Assembly: GCA_963811365.1 (NCBI GenBank)
Contig: CAWEQW010000004.1
Coordinates: forward strand, 1-64,000
Source: CAWEQW01 sp963811365
GTDB taxonomy: Bacteria; Actinomycetota; Actinomycetes; Propionibacteriales; Nocardioidaceae
DNA length: 64,000 bases
Reading direction: 5' to 3'
A program made the position numbers and the translations under genes. The notes beneath the pieces are model-generated. The model was not told where the DNA came from. It searched no databases and was given only the letters and a program-made list of their open reading frames with translations. Below, piece after piece: positions 34,588-43,510 of this stretch. The first letter of the stretch is position 1. The number at the start of each line of letters is the position of its first letter.

Positions 34588-34762
34588 CACAACTCGAGAC
34601 CTGCACGTGGACCGGGTACCCACGCGGCGAACAACCCTTCCTAGTGGGCGTTGCCGTCCGGGAGTCTCCCGGAGCAACAACTTGTGGTGTGCACGCCTGG
34701 TAGCCCACGGTTCCACGTGTCAGCGGCGGCACTCTCAGTCACATGCGTTGAGAGTGCCGCCT
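34588..34762 (+). ncRNA. Probable Ms1-type (6S-like) regulatory RNA
   Basis: A 275-base non-coding gap lies between the HAD gene and the Rv3662c-like gene. This is the exact place of the abundant Ms1/MTS2823 RNA in mycobacteria, which binds the RNA polymerase core. Here a promoter-like pair is followed by about 175 bases with several local stems and a strong terminal hairpin (34725-34761). One stem is CCGGG/CCCGG, and a possible long-range pairing is CCACAA with TTGTGG. The assignment rests mainly on synteny and on this layout. The RNA would be shorter than the roughly 300-base mycobacterial one. Confidence 0.55.
34725..34761. terminator. Strong terminator, possibly bidirectional
   Basis: GGCGGCACTCTCA and TGAGAGTGCCGCC form a perfect 13-bp stem with an 11-base loop. 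It closes the Ms1-like transcript on the plus strand and lies 18 bases after the stop of the minus-strand gene, so it can serve both. Confidence 0.8.
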
Positions 34763-34779
34763 CGCACGTCGAGGGTCGG

Positions 34780-35523
34780 TCAACCGCGAACCGGGCTCGC
34801 CTCGGCCCCGGACGTGAAGGCCTCGGCCGCGTACAGCAGCCACGACTGCACGCCCGCCGTCCCGCCCTCGCGGTAGCCGCGCAGGTTCGAGGCGTACTCG
34901 CGGCGCAGGGCCAGGTGGCCCGCCTCGGGCACCACCAGGGACGTCGGGTCGACCCCGCGGGCGACCAGCAGCAGCCGCTCGAGCGCCCGGGCGACGATCC
35001 CGTTGTGCGACCCGAACGGAGTGCCGGCGACGAGGTCCGCGTGCGCGACCGCGGCCACCAGGAGCGCCGGGGCGCTGCTCCGGGCGGCCAGCAGAGAGCC
35101 GAGGCCGCGCAGCCGCGCGGCCGCCTCGGCATCGCGCGGTCGGCCCAGCTCTGCGTCGGGGAGCTCGCCGCGGCCGGCCAGGGTGTGCAGCCGGGCGAAC
35201 GCCTGCAGCGGCGACCGGGACAGCAGCGGGACCAGGGACAGCAGCTCGGTGCTGACCCGAACCGCGGACCGCGCCACCGCGTCCCCGCCGTGCTCGCGGA
35301 CCTGGTCGAGGGTGGACTCGGACCCCTCGAGCACCGCGCTCGCGTGCGCGCCGCGCAGCAGCGACTCCGACGTCAGGTCCGGAGAGGTACGGCGCAGCCC
35401 GCGGTCGCGCAGCAGGGCGTCGATGCCGTCCCTGGCCGCGGCCATCGCGGAGCCGACGCCCTCCAAGGCCGCGAGCCTCGCCAGCGGGTCGTCGGGGCCG
35501 TCGTGCGAAGCGTCGTGTGCCAC
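34780..35523 (-). CDS. Rv3662c-family protein with a degenerate Fic-like motif
   Basis: This 247-residue protein starts at GTG. It shows a Fic-like plan: an N-terminal block LLRGAHASAVLEGSEST resembles the helix before the active site. Later AHADLVAGTPFGSHNGIVARAL aligns with the Fic core HPFxDGNGRxxR. The catalytic His is Thr, the Asp is Ser and the first Arg is Ile, so AMP-transfer activity is unlikely. Homologues are widespread in actinobacteria at this position and are often called hypothetical or oxidoreductase. The Fic link is my own motif reading and needs a structure-level test. Confidence 0.6.
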   Translation of the reverse strand: MAHDASHDGPDDPLARLAALEGVGSAMAAARDGIDALLRDRGLRRTSPDLTSESLLRGAHASAVLEGSESTLDQVREHGGDAVARSAVRVSTELLSLVPLLSRSPLQAFARLHTLAGRGELPDAELGRPRDAEAAARLRGLGSLLAARSSAPALLVAAVAHADLVAGTPFGSHNGIVARALERLLLVARGVDPTSLVVPEAGHLALRREYASNLRGYREGGTAGVQSWLLYAAEAFTSGAEASPVRG

Positions 35524-35561
35524 CCGGGCAGGCTAGCCGCCCAGCCACGCGACGGCTCTGG

Positions 35562-36089
35562 TCAGGCTGCCGGGCCCTTCGTCCGGACGTCCGCGACGTG
35601 AGTCATCGCGTCGCGGAGCTCGGCGAGCCAGTCGCCTTCGTGCTGCCCGACCAGGCGCACGCACCAGGCGAGGGCGTCCGCGCGCGACCGGGCGACGCCC
35701 GCGTCGACCAGCGTGTCGAGAACCTGCCGCTGCGGCTGCCGCAGCCGGGTCATGACCGGCGCCGCGACGTGGGTGAACAGCACAGTCTCGCCCTGCTCCC
35801 CGACCCGCACGCCCCAGGACACCTTGCGGTCGTAGCGACGCTCCGCCTCCCGGGCGATCGCGATCCGCTGCTCGCGGGTCTCCTCGCGGAACGCCTTCGC
35901 CCGCCCGAGCCGCGCCTCCTCGCTCTCCGCAGCGCCGGCGTCCTCGCCGAGCGCCACGTCCGTCACCGTCAGCACGACGGTGATCTCCTCCCGGTCCACG
36001 CTCACCGTCGGCGCCGAGGACCGCCACTCGGCGGGGAGCCGGCCCGTGAACCAGCCGCGCACCCGCTCGAGGTCTTCGTTTGTAATCAT
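35562..36089 (-). CDS. Conserved actinobacterial protein of unknown function
   Basis: This 175-residue soluble protein begins MITNEDLERVRGWFTGRLP and has the conserved C-terminal run TRLRQPQRQVLDTLVDAGVARSRADALAWCV. That run looks like a ribbon-helix-helix or short helical DNA-binding segment, but this is uncertain. The middle is charged and probably a helix. Homologues are common in actinobacteria without a known role. Its start codon lies in a repeated TAATCATG motif, which suggests strong control of initiation. Confidence 0.65.
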   Translation of the reverse strand: MITNEDLERVRGWFTGRLPAEWRSSAPTVSVDREEITVVLTVTDVALGEDAGAAESEEARLGRAKAFREETREQRIAIAREAERRYDRKVSWGVRVGEQGETVLFTHVAAPVMTRLRQPQRQVLDTLVDAGVARSRADALAWCVRLVGQHEGDWLAELRDAMTHVADVRTKGPAA

Positions 36090-36103
36090 GTAATCATGAT
36101 TAC
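36082..36103. promoter_or_regulatory. TAATCATG repeat and palindrome over a start codon
   Basis: GTAATCATGATTAC (36090-36103) is a perfect palindrome, and a second GTAATCAT half-site (36082-36089) follows in tandem. Together they cover the start codon of the minus-strand gene and lie 49 bases before the divergent methyltransferase. The AT-rich motif stands out in this GC-rich sequence and looks like an operator. Confidence 0.6.
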
Positions 36104-36151
36104 TCGCCACCAGCCGCGGGGCAACCCCGGGCGTTGGGTAACCTCGCACCG

Positions 36152-37021
36152 ATGACCCACCACTCCCACGGACGCTCCGACCCGGCGCTGTCGTTCGGGG
36201 GGGTCGCCGACGCCTACGACCGGGGTCGTCCCCGGTACCCGCGCGAGGCCGCTGCCTGGCTGACCGGATCACCGGCGCTGCGAGTGCTCGAGCTCGGTGC
36301 CGGCACCGGCAAGCTCACCGAGCAGCTCGTCGGGCTCGGCCACGACGTCGTGGCGACCGACCCGAGCCAGGAGATGCTGCGGCTGCTGACCGCCCGGGTG
36401 CCCGATGCCGTCGTGGCCCGGTCGACCGCCGAGGCGATCCCGCTTCCGACGCGGTCGGTGGACGTCGTCGTGGCGGCGCAGGCGTTCCACTGGTTCGAGC
36501 CCGAGCGTGCGCTGCCGGAGATCGCCCGCGTGCTGCGGCCCGGCGGTCGGCTGGCCCTGGCCTGGAACCACCGTGACGAGCGCATCCCGTGGGTCCGGCG
36601 ACTCGGCACCCTGATCGGCGCGCAGGACCAGGAGACCGACCCGACCCAGCTGCTCGTCGGCTCGCGGCTGTTCGGCTTCGTGGACACCGCGACGTTCCGC
36701 TTCTGGCAGCCGCTGAACCGGCGTGCGCTGCGGGACCTGGTCACGTCCCGGTCCAACGTCGCGGTCCTGACGCCGGCGGAGCGGGAGCGGGTGCTGGGCA
36801 GGGTCGAGGACTTCTACGCCGAGTACGGCAGGAGCCCGGACGGGCTGCTGCTGCCGTACGTCACCACGTGCTTCAAGGCCGTTGCCCGGCCCCGGACCGA
36901 GCCCGAGGCGCCGCCCGTGCCCGGGCCGCCCGGTGACCGCGGTCCGGCCGGCCCCGACGAGCCGCCGTCGCCGGACACCGACGGCGGTGACAGCGACGCG
37001 CTGCTGATCGACTTCCGCTGA
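36152..37021 (+). CDS. Class I SAM-dependent methyltransferase
   Basis: This 289-residue enzyme of the methyltransferase-11 type contains VLELGAGTGKLTEQLVGLG for SAM binding, an acidic residue in VVATDPS and VVVAAQAFHWF as motif II. It resembles UbiE/Tam-like small-molecule methyltransferases; the substrate is unknown. The last 50 residues are Pro/Glu/Asp-rich and disordered. It is divergent from the gene at 35562-36089 and may share its operator. Confidence 0.8.
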   Translation: MTHHSHGRSDPALSFGGVADAYDRGRPRYPREAAAWLTGSPALRVLELGAGTGKLTEQLVGLGHDVVATDPSQEMLRLLTARVPDAVVARSTAEAIPLPTRSVDVVVAAQAFHWFEPERALPEIARVLRPGGRLALAWNHRDERIPWVRRLGTLIGAQDQETDPTQLLVGSRLFGFVDTATFRFWQPLNRRALRDLVTSRSNVAVLTPAERERVLGRVEDFYAEYGRSPDGLLLPYVTTCFKAVARPRTEPEAPPVPGPPGDRGPAGPDEPPSPDTDGGDSDALLIDFR

Positions 37022-37060
37022 GCCGCGGGAGACCCCGACGAGCCGCGCTCCCCCGCCGGC

Positions 37061-38728
37061 TCAGGGCGCCGCCCCCAGCGCCGACTCCTCGAGCGCCACC
37101 TCGCGCCGGGTCTCCTCGATGTGCTCCTCGACGACCGACGGGTCGAGCCGCACCCGGTAGGCGAGCAGGTAGATGGCCAGCGAGAACACGAAGAGGATCG
37201 GGATCGCGGCCCCGAACCCGATGGTCCCGGTGCCGCCGCCGTAGTCACCAAGGTAGGAGACCAGGGTCAACCCGATCAGCCACGGCACCAGCCAGGTCGC
37301 GCCGGCCCGGAGCTCGAGATCCGGCCGGGTCTTGCCGAGCACCTCGCCCACGACCAGCAGCGCATAGCCGATCAGCACCGCGATCATGAGCTTGCAGGTG
37401 ATGTCCCAGCCCGGACCAGTAGACGATCAGGTTCGAGGCGACAGAACGCCAGCAGCGGGATGACGTGCCGGCCGGGCACCCGGAACGGTCGCTCCTGGCT
37501 CGGGATCTGGCTGCGCAGCGCGCACAGCACCAGCGGCCCGGAGGCGAAGGAGAGCACGGTCGCCGAGGTGATGAAGCCGACGAGCTGCTGCCAGCTCGGG
37601 AACGGCAGGAAGATGATCAGTCCGACGACGAAGGTCACGATCAGGCTGACCAACGGCACGCCGCGGTCGGTGGTGGTCGCGCAGCCTGCTGCGGCGCGTT
37701 GCCGTTGCGGGCCATCGCGTAGGAGATCCGCGAGGTGACCGTGGTGTAGATCAGGCCGGTGTCGCCGGGGGAGACGATCGCGTCGATGTAGAGCAGCACC
37801 GCGAGCCAGCCCAGGCCCGAGGATGGTCGCCAGCGCCGCCAGCGGCCCGAAGTCGTTGGCGAAGCTCAGGTTCCGCCCAGCCCCCGGACCGCGCCAGGAT
37901 GCTCGGGTTCAGCGAGCCGATGAACGCCACCTGCAGCAGGACGTAGATCACCCCGGTGAGCAGCACCGAGCCGATCACCGCGATCGGCACGTTGCGCCGC
38001 GGGTTGTCGGTCTCGCCGGCGAGCTCGATCCCCTGGCGGAAGCCCAGGTAGGAGAACACGATGCCGGACGTGGCGATGGCGGTGAAGACCCCGTGCCAGC
38101 CCTCGGGCTGTGAAGCCGTGGGAGGTGAAGTTGCTGCCGTGGAAGGCGGTGACGAGGAAGGCCACGATCACCAGTGTGATGATCGCGAGCTTCCACCACG
38201 ACCAGGGCGTTGTTGACCCGGGCGAACCAGCGGACCCCGATGTAGTTGATCACCACGAAGACCGCCATCGCCACCACGGCGGACGGCGTACCCAGTCCGG
38301 TCAGCGTGTGCACGGTCTCGCCGTTGACGGTGTGCTCGGCGGTGAACGGGGCGTACTTGGTGGCGTACTGCAGCGCGCCCTCCACCTCGATCGGCGCGAC
38401 CGTCGCGCAGGCGAGCCACGTGATCCAGCCGGCCGAGTAGCTGGCGAACGACCCGAACGCGAGGTGCGGGAATCGCACCACCCCGCCGGAGACCGGGAAC
38501 ATCGTGCCGAGCTCGGCGTAGACCAGCCCGATGAGCAGGATCATCACCGCGCCGAGTCCCCAGGAGAACACCGCCGCGGGGCCGGCCTCGCTGGCTCGCG
38601 GTCAGCGCGCCGAACAGCCAGCCGGAGCCGATGATCGAGCCCACACTGGCGAAGAGGAGTCCCACGATGCCGACGTGGCGCTTGAGCTCGGTCCCCTGGC
38701 GTGCGGAACGGGTGGTCGTGCTGGTCAT
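37061..38728 (-). pseudogene. APC-family amino acid permease broken by at least five frameshifts
   Basis: The pieces of one permease can be read across three frames. They begin TELKRHVGIVGLLFASVGSI, continue through MFSWGLGAVMILLIGLVYAE, VVINYIGVRWFARVNNALVV, VIVAFLVTAFHGSNF, FSYLGFRQGIELAGETDNPR and LVSLIVTFVVGLIIFLPFPS, and end LVPWLIGLTLVSYLGDY with a charged tail. The total of about 556 codons and 12 helices is right for an amino acid/polyamine transporter. The open segments are otherwise well conserved and nothing else is missing. The breaks may therefore be base-calling errors; a truly decayed gene would normally also lose residues. Confidence 0.7.
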
Positions 38729-38835
38729 GGACAGCCTCACTCTCACTGGCCCGAGTTCGCCACTTCGCCCCTCATCCCCGGACCGCGGCGATCCGAAACC
38801 AGCTCTGCTGCCGAGGGGCCGCCTAGAGTTGCGCC

Positions 38836-39969
38836 ATGGCTGCCTGGCGCGGGCCGTTCGACCGGCTGCGGACCCGGCATCTCGGGACGGAGGCGGACCG
38901 CGCGACCTTCCGCACGCTGCACACCGCCTCGCTGGCAGCGCCTGCCCTGCGGGCCGGTCTCACCCGCACCTCCGCGGAGCGGGCGGCCCGGCACCTGCGC
39001 GCCCTGCTCGGCGCCCCCGCCGTCGCGGTGACCGGCACCGACGGGCTGCTGGCGTTCGACGGCGCGCACCAGCACCACGCCGACCAGACCCCGCGGCTGG
39101 CCGCCCCGGTGGTCGCCGACGGCGGTACGGCGATCCGCCGCCGCCCGGACATCCCGTGCGCCGACCCGCGCTGCACGCTGCGGCACGTCGTCGTCACGCC
39201 CCTCACCGTCGACGACCGGGTCGTCGGCACGCTGCAGGTGTTCGTCCCGTCGCTCTCGGCCGGACTCGTGCGCGCCGCCGAGGAGGTCGCAGGCTGGGTC
39301 TCCGGACAGCTCGAGCTCGCGGAGCTCGACGCCTCGCGCACCCGGCTCATGGAGGCGGAGGTCCGCGCGCTGCGCGCGCAGATCAGCCCGCACTTCGTCT
39401 ACAACTCGCTGACCGCGATCGCGTCGTTCGTGCGGACCGACCCCGAGCGCGCCCGCGACCTGCTGCTGGAGTTCGCGGACTTCACCCGCTACTCGTTCCG
39501 TCGGCACGGCGAGTTCACCACGCTCGCCGAGGAGCTCAAGTCCATCGAGCGCTACCTGGTGCTGGAGAAGGCGCGGTTCGGTGACCGGCTCGACATCCGG
39601 CTCCGGATCGCCCCAGAGGTGCTGCCGATCAGCGTGCCCTTCCTGTCTCTGCAGCCACTGGTCGAGAATGCGGTGCGACACGGGCTCGAGGGCAAGCCCG
39701 GCAAGGGAACGGTCACGATCCTCGCCGAGGACGTCGACCAGGAGGCGGTGATCTCGGTCGAGGACGACGGCGTCGGCGAGGACCCGGAGCGGGTGCGGAT
39801 GGCGCTCGCGGGCGACGACAGCGTCGACTCGGTCGGCCTCGGCAACGTCGACGAGCGGCTCCGGTCCACGTTCGGCGACGAGTACGGTCTGGTCGTGGAG
39901 ACGGCGCCCGGAGCGGGGACCAAGGTGACCGTGCGGGTGCCGAAGTACGCGCCGGGGGTCCTGCGGTGA
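38836..39969 (+). CDS. LytS/YehU-type sensor histidine kinase
   Basis: This 377-residue kinase has a GAF-like N-terminal region (about 60-170) containing a CADPRC cysteine pair. It is followed by the His_kinase domain with RALRAQISPHFVYNSLTAIAS, where the histidine is the phosphorylation site, and a HATPase with LVENAVRHGLEG and GLGNVDERL. No transmembrane segments are seen, so it probably senses a cytoplasmic signal. It overlaps the LytTR regulator gene (GTGA) and precedes acetate transporters. This recalls the pyruvate-sensing BtsSR and YpdAB systems, so acetate or pyruvate is a reasonable guess for the signal. Confidence 0.85.
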   Translation: MAAWRGPFDRLRTRHLGTEADRATFRTLHTASLAAPALRAGLTRTSAERAARHLRALLGAPAVAVTGTDGLLAFDGAHQHHADQTPRLAAPVVADGGTAIRRRPDIPCADPRCTLRHVVVTPLTVDDRVVGTLQVFVPSLSAGLVRAAEEVAGWVSGQLELAELDASRTRLMEAEVRALRAQISPHFVYNSLTAIASFVRTDPERARDLLLEFADFTRYSFRRHGEFTTLAEELKSIERYLVLEKARFGDRLDIRLRIAPEVLPISVPFLSLQPLVENAVRHGLEGKPGKGTVTILAEDVDQEAVISVEDDGVGEDPERVRMALAGDDSVDSVGLGNVDERLRSTFGDEYGLVVETAPGAGTKVTVRVPKYAPGVLR

Positions 39970-40694
39970 CGGCCTCCTCACTGCGCGTCCTCGTGGTGGA
40001 CGACGAGCGGCCGGCCCTTGACGAGCTCGCGTTCCTGCTCGGGCGCGACGACCGGGTCGGCGAGGTGCTCACCAGCGACTCCGCGTCCGAGGCGCTGCGT
40101 CTGCTGCACACCGAGACGGTCGGCGCGGTGTTCCTCGACATCGCGATGCCGGGCCTGTCCGGCCTCGAGCTCGCGCAGGTGCTCAGCCAGTTCAAGGAGC
40201 CGCCGCCGGTGGTGTTCGTCACCGCGCACGACGAGCACGCGGTCGACGCGTTCGAGGTGCACGCCGTGGACTACGTCCTGAAGCCGGTGCGCGACGAACG
40301 GCTGCGCGAGGCGGTACGGCGAGTGGTGACCGAGGGGGCGCCCCCCACCGTCGCGGACGACAACATCGCCGTCGAGCTCGGAGGCGTCACCCGCTTCGTG
40401 CCCCGGTCGCAGGTGGCCTATGTCGAGGCGCACGGCGACTACGCACGGCTGCACACCGGCTCGGGCACGCACCTGGTCCGGGTGCCGCTGAGCACTCTGG
40501 AGGGCCAGTGGCGCGACGCTGGCTTCGTCCGGATCCACCGGTCGCTGCTGGTGTCCCTCGCGCACGTCGAGCAGGTCCGCGTGGACGGCGGCCGGTGCAC
40601 GGTGCTCGTGGGCCGCGAGGAGCTCGCGGTCAGCCGCCGGCACACCCGCGCGCTGCGCGACCTCCTCGTCCGGCGTGCGAAGCCGGGCGGCTGA
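39966..40694 (+). CDS. LytTR-family response regulator
   Basis: This 242-residue regulator has a receiver domain with VVDDERPALDELAFLL, the phospho-acceptor aspartate in AVFLDIAMPGLSG and the lysine in DYVLKPVRDERL. A LytTR DNA-binding domain follows (YVEAHGDYARLHT and FVRIHRSLLVSL). It is coupled to the kinase by a GTGA overlap and to the following DUF485-like gene by an overlap of one base (TGATG). Its likely targets are the acetate transporter genes downstream. Confidence 0.9.
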   Translation: MTASSLRVLVVDDERPALDELAFLLGRDDRVGEVLTSDSASEALRLLHTETVGAVFLDIAMPGLSGLELAQVLSQFKEPPPVVFVTAHDEHAVDAFEVHAVDYVLKPVRDERLREAVRRVVTEGAPPTVADDNIAVELGGVTRFVPRSQVAYVEAHGDYARLHTGSGTHLVRVPLSTLEGQWRDAGFVRIHRSLLVSLAHVEQVRVDGGRCTVLVGREELAVSRRHTRALRDLLVRRAKPGG

Positions 40695-41101
40695 TGACCT
40701 CGGACCCGGCGGGGCGGCGCGTCCGGGTGACGGGCGCCCGCACCGGCCTGCGGACCGGACGCCGCTCGATCCGCCGCGAGATCGACGACCAGACCCAGCT
40801 CGGCGACCTCTACATCCGCTCGCTGATGCGCGCCCAGCTGCGGCTGGCGGCCGGGGTGGCGGTCCTGCTCGGCGGCACGGTCGGCATGCTCCCGGCGATG
40901 TTCGTCCTGGTGCCGAGCAGCCGCAGCCTGCAGCTGCTCGGCGTACCCCTGCCGTGGCTGCTCCTCGGCCTGGTGGTCTACCCCGTCGTCATCGGGCTGG
41001 GCCTGGTCTACGTTCGACGCGCCGAGCGCAACGAGGAACGGTTCAGCGACCTCGTCGAGCGACCCGGTCCCGAGTCGCGGGGCGGCTCGTGGACGCCATG
41101 A
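40694..41101 (+). CDS. DUF485-like small membrane protein
   Basis: This 135-residue protein has two transmembrane helices (about residues 51-73 and 82-105) and charged ends. Small DUF485-type proteins usually precede acetate symporter genes such as actP, and their stability or assembly role is presumed. The start overlaps the regulator stop, and its own stop overlaps the symporter start (ATGA). Confidence 0.75.
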   Translation: MTSDPAGRRVRVTGARTGLRTGRRSIRREIDDQTQLGDLYIRSLMRAQLRLAAGVAVLLGGTVGMLPAMFVLVPSSRSLQLLGVPLPWLLLGLVVYPVVIGLGLVYVRRAERNEERFSDLVERPGPESRGGSWTP

Positions 41102-42597
41102 CCGGGGTCGTCGCCGTCGTCGCGGTCTCGCTGGCCACCCTCGTGATCGGCACCTTCGGGCTGCGCATCGCCCGGACCACCAGCGACTTCTACGTCGCCT
41201 CCCGCACCGTCGGACCGGTCGCCAACGCCTCGGCGATCGGCGGTGAGTACCTGTCGGCGGCCTCGTTCCTCGGCGTCGCCGGGCTGGTGCTCGCGCGGGG
41301 CGTGGACATGCTCTGGTACCCGGTCGGCTGGACGGCGGGCTACCTGGTCCTGCTGGCGTTCGTCGCCGCTCCGCTGCGCCGCTCCGGGGCCTACACCCTC
41401 CCGGACTTCGCGCAGCTGCGGGTGGAGTCGCTCGGCACCCGCCGGCTGGCCAGCGCGCTGGTGGTGCTCATCGGCGTGCTCTACCTGATCCCGCAGTTCC
41501 AGGGCGCGGGCCTCACGCTGCACACCCTGACCGGAGCGCCCACCTGGGTCGGCGCGGTCACCGTCGCGGTGGTCGTGCTGGCGATCGTGGTCTCCGGCGG
41601 CATGCGCAGCATCACGCTCGTGCAGGCCTTCCAGTACTGGCTGAAGCTCGCGGCGATGCTGGTGCCGCTCATGTTCCTGCTCGCCGTGTGGCACGGCTCC
41701 GGCGCGGGCACCGGCCGACTGCGGGTCACCGACTGGGTGGAGCCGCTCGGTGGTGACCATGCCCTGTACCTGACGTACTCGCTGATCGTGGCGACGTTCC
41801 TCGGCACCATGGGGCTGCCGCACGTCGTGGTCCGCTTCTACACCAACCGCGACGGCAGGGCGGCCCGACGGACCACCGTCGTCGTGCTCGGGCTGCTCAG
41901 CGCGTTCTACCTGCTGCCGCCGCTGTACGGCGTGCTGGGCAGGGTCTACGCCTTCGACCTGGTCGGCAGCGGACGCAGCGACTCGGTCGTCCTCGAGCTG
42001 CCGAACCGGGTCGTCGGCGGCACGGCCGGCGAGCTGCTGACCGCGTTCCTCGGCGCCGGCGCGTTCGCGGCGTTCCTGTCCACGTCGTCGGGCCTGATGG
42101 TCTCGGTGGCGGGCGTGGTCAGCCAGGACCTGCTCGGCGACCGGTTCGACGGCGTGCGCGCGTTCCGGCTGGCCGCGAGCGGCGCCGCGCTGGTGACGCT
42201 CGCGATGACGCTGGCCTCGTCGGGGCTCGCGGTGGCGCACGCCGTCGAGCTGGCCTTCGCGGTCGCCGCGTCCACGTTCTGCCCGCTGCTGCTGCTCGGC
42301 ATCTGGTGGCGCGGCCTCACCGCCTTCGGGGCCGGCGCCGGCCTGCTGGTGGGAGGCACCCTCTCGACCACCGCGGTCACCGCGACCACGCTGGGCCTGG
42401 CGCCGGGAGGCTGGCTCGGCGCGGTGCTGGCCCAGCCCGCGCTGGTCACCGTCCCGCTTGCGTTCGCGACGATGGTGGCCGGGTCGCTGTTGACCGCTGA
42501 CCGGCGCCCGGTGCACCTGAACCGGACCATGGTCCGGCTGCACACCCCCGAGAACATCGACCTGGACCGGGGCAGCTACCACCCGGAGCGGCGTTGA
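41098..42597 (+). CDS. Sodium:solute symporter, cation/acetate (ActP) type
   Basis: This 499-residue transporter of the SSS family has about 13 helices. Recognisable blocks are TTSDFYVASRTVGPVANASA, GEYLSAASFLGVAGL and TMGLPHVVVRFYTNRDGRAA. The last of these, with the GLPH motif, is typical of ActP-like symporters for acetate and other short monocarboxylates. It is the last gene of the lytS-lytR-DUF485 operon. SatP and acetyl-CoA synthetase genes follow, which supports acetate as substrate. Confidence 0.88.
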   Translation: MTGVVAVVAVSLATLVIGTFGLRIARTTSDFYVASRTVGPVANASAIGGEYLSAASFLGVAGLVLARGVDMLWYPVGWTAGYLVLLAFVAAPLRRSGAYTLPDFAQLRVESLGTRRLASALVVLIGVLYLIPQFQGAGLTLHTLTGAPTWVGAVTVAVVVLAIVVSGGMRSITLVQAFQYWLKLAAMLVPLMFLLAVWHGSGAGTGRLRVTDWVEPLGGDHALYLTYSLIVATFLGTMGLPHVVVRFYTNRDGRAARRTTVVVLGLLSAFYLLPPLYGVLGRVYAFDLVGSGRSDSVVLELPNRVVGGTAGELLTAFLGAGAFAAFLSTSSGLMVSVAGVVSQDLLGDRFDGVRAFRLAASGAALVTLAMTLASSGLAVAHAVELAFAVAASTFCPLLLLGIWWRGLTAFGAGAGLLVGGTLSTTAVTATTLGLAPGGWLGAVLAQPALVTVPLAFATMVAGSLLTADRRPVHLNRTMVRLHTPENIDLDRGSYHPERR

Positions 42598-42662
42598 GCC
42601 GCCGACCGCTCGTCGCGCAGGACCGACCGTTCGTCGCAGGCTGGGGATGCGCACACCGAGAA

Positions 42663-42678
42663 TGTGACCTCGCTCACC
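42663..42678 (+). promoter_or_regulatory. Predicted CRP/GlxR binding site before satP
   Basis: TGTGACCTCGCTCACC matches the palindromic consensus TGTGA-N6-TCACA in nine of ten fixed positions. It lies about 92 bases upstream of the satP start. CRP-type control of acetate genes is known in E. coli and corynebacteria, and a crp gene is in this window. No promoter elements are firmly assigned. Confidence 0.6.
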
Positions 42679-42769
42679 GCACCGCCGGTTCGGTCCTCTT
42701 CCACCACCTCTGCCCCGGTTCCTACTCTCTTGCGGCACAGACCCGTCTCACGACAGGAACGGAGCCTCC

Positions 42770-43399
42770 ATGACCACCACGCACGCGGATGTGCCCGATC
42801 GCGACGTCGAGGCCACGGCGCCGGCCGGTGGCACCAACGCGCACATCGCGGATCCCGCGCCTCTCGGCCTGGCCGCCTTCGCGCTGACCACCTTCGTGCT
42901 CAGCGTCGTCAACGCCGGCTGGCTGCCGGCCACCGTCGAACCGGTCGTCTTCGGTCTCGCGCTCGCCTACGGGGGCGGCGCGCAGGTCCTGGCCGGGATG
43001 TGGGAGTTCACCAAGGGCAACACGTTCGGCGCGACCGCGTTCACGTCGTACGGCGCCTTCTGGATCTCCTTCTGGTGGCTCACCGGCCACACCGACCTGT
43101 CCGGCGCAGGCTCCGACGCGGCGAAGGGCGTCGGGCTCTACCTGCTCGCCTGGGGCATCTTCACCGGGTACATGGCCGTCGCCTCGCTGCGCACCACGGG
43201 CGCGCTGATCACGGTGTTCGTGCTGCTGACGCTGACCTTCCTGGTGCTCGCCTGGGGCGAGTTCGCCGGCTCGGAGGGGATCCACCACATCGGCGGCTAC
43301 CTCGGACTGCTCACGGCCCTGGCAGCCTGGTACGCCTCGCTCGCCGGCGTGGCCGCGTTCACCTTCAAGCGCCCCGTCCTCCCCACCGGAGCGCGCTGA
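42770..43399 (+). CDS. satP: Acetate uptake transporter, SatP/GPR1-FUN34-YaaH family
   Basis: This 209-residue protein has six membrane helices. The family signature near the first helix reads ADPAPLGLAAFALTTF (normally NPAPLGL), followed by YGGGAQVLAGMWEF. It imports acetate, and perhaps succinate, with protons. The gene lies between the symporter and acs and has a predicted CRP site in its 172-base leader. A 111-base gap separates it from acs, so co-transcription is likely. Confidence 0.9.
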   Translation: MTTTHADVPDRDVEATAPAGGTNAHIADPAPLGLAAFALTTFVLSVVNAGWLPATVEPVVFGLALAYGGGAQVLAGMWEFTKGNTFGATAFTSYGAFWISFWWLTGHTDLSGAGSDAAKGVGLYLLAWGIFTGYMAVASLRTTGALITVFVLLTLTFLVLAWGEFAGSEGIHHIGGYLGLLTALAAWYASLAGVAAFTFKRPVLPTGAR

Positions 43400-43510
43400 G
43401 AAGACCTTGCGGGAACGGTCGGGGGACTGGTGGAGTGAGGCACGTCGCGGCGGCGCTCGCTCCACCGGCGCCCCCGTCGCCGCTCTGCCACCGCCCCGGA
43501 CAAGGAAGAG

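Noticed and set aside
37061..38728. Programmed frameshifting in the APC permease
   Set aside because: At least five slips in 1.7 kb with no slippery site pattern make recoding implausible. Sequence error or decay is simpler.
43400..43510. Riboswitch in the acs leader
   Set aside because: The 111-base gap shows only a ribosome binding site and no stem arrangement that resembles a known class.
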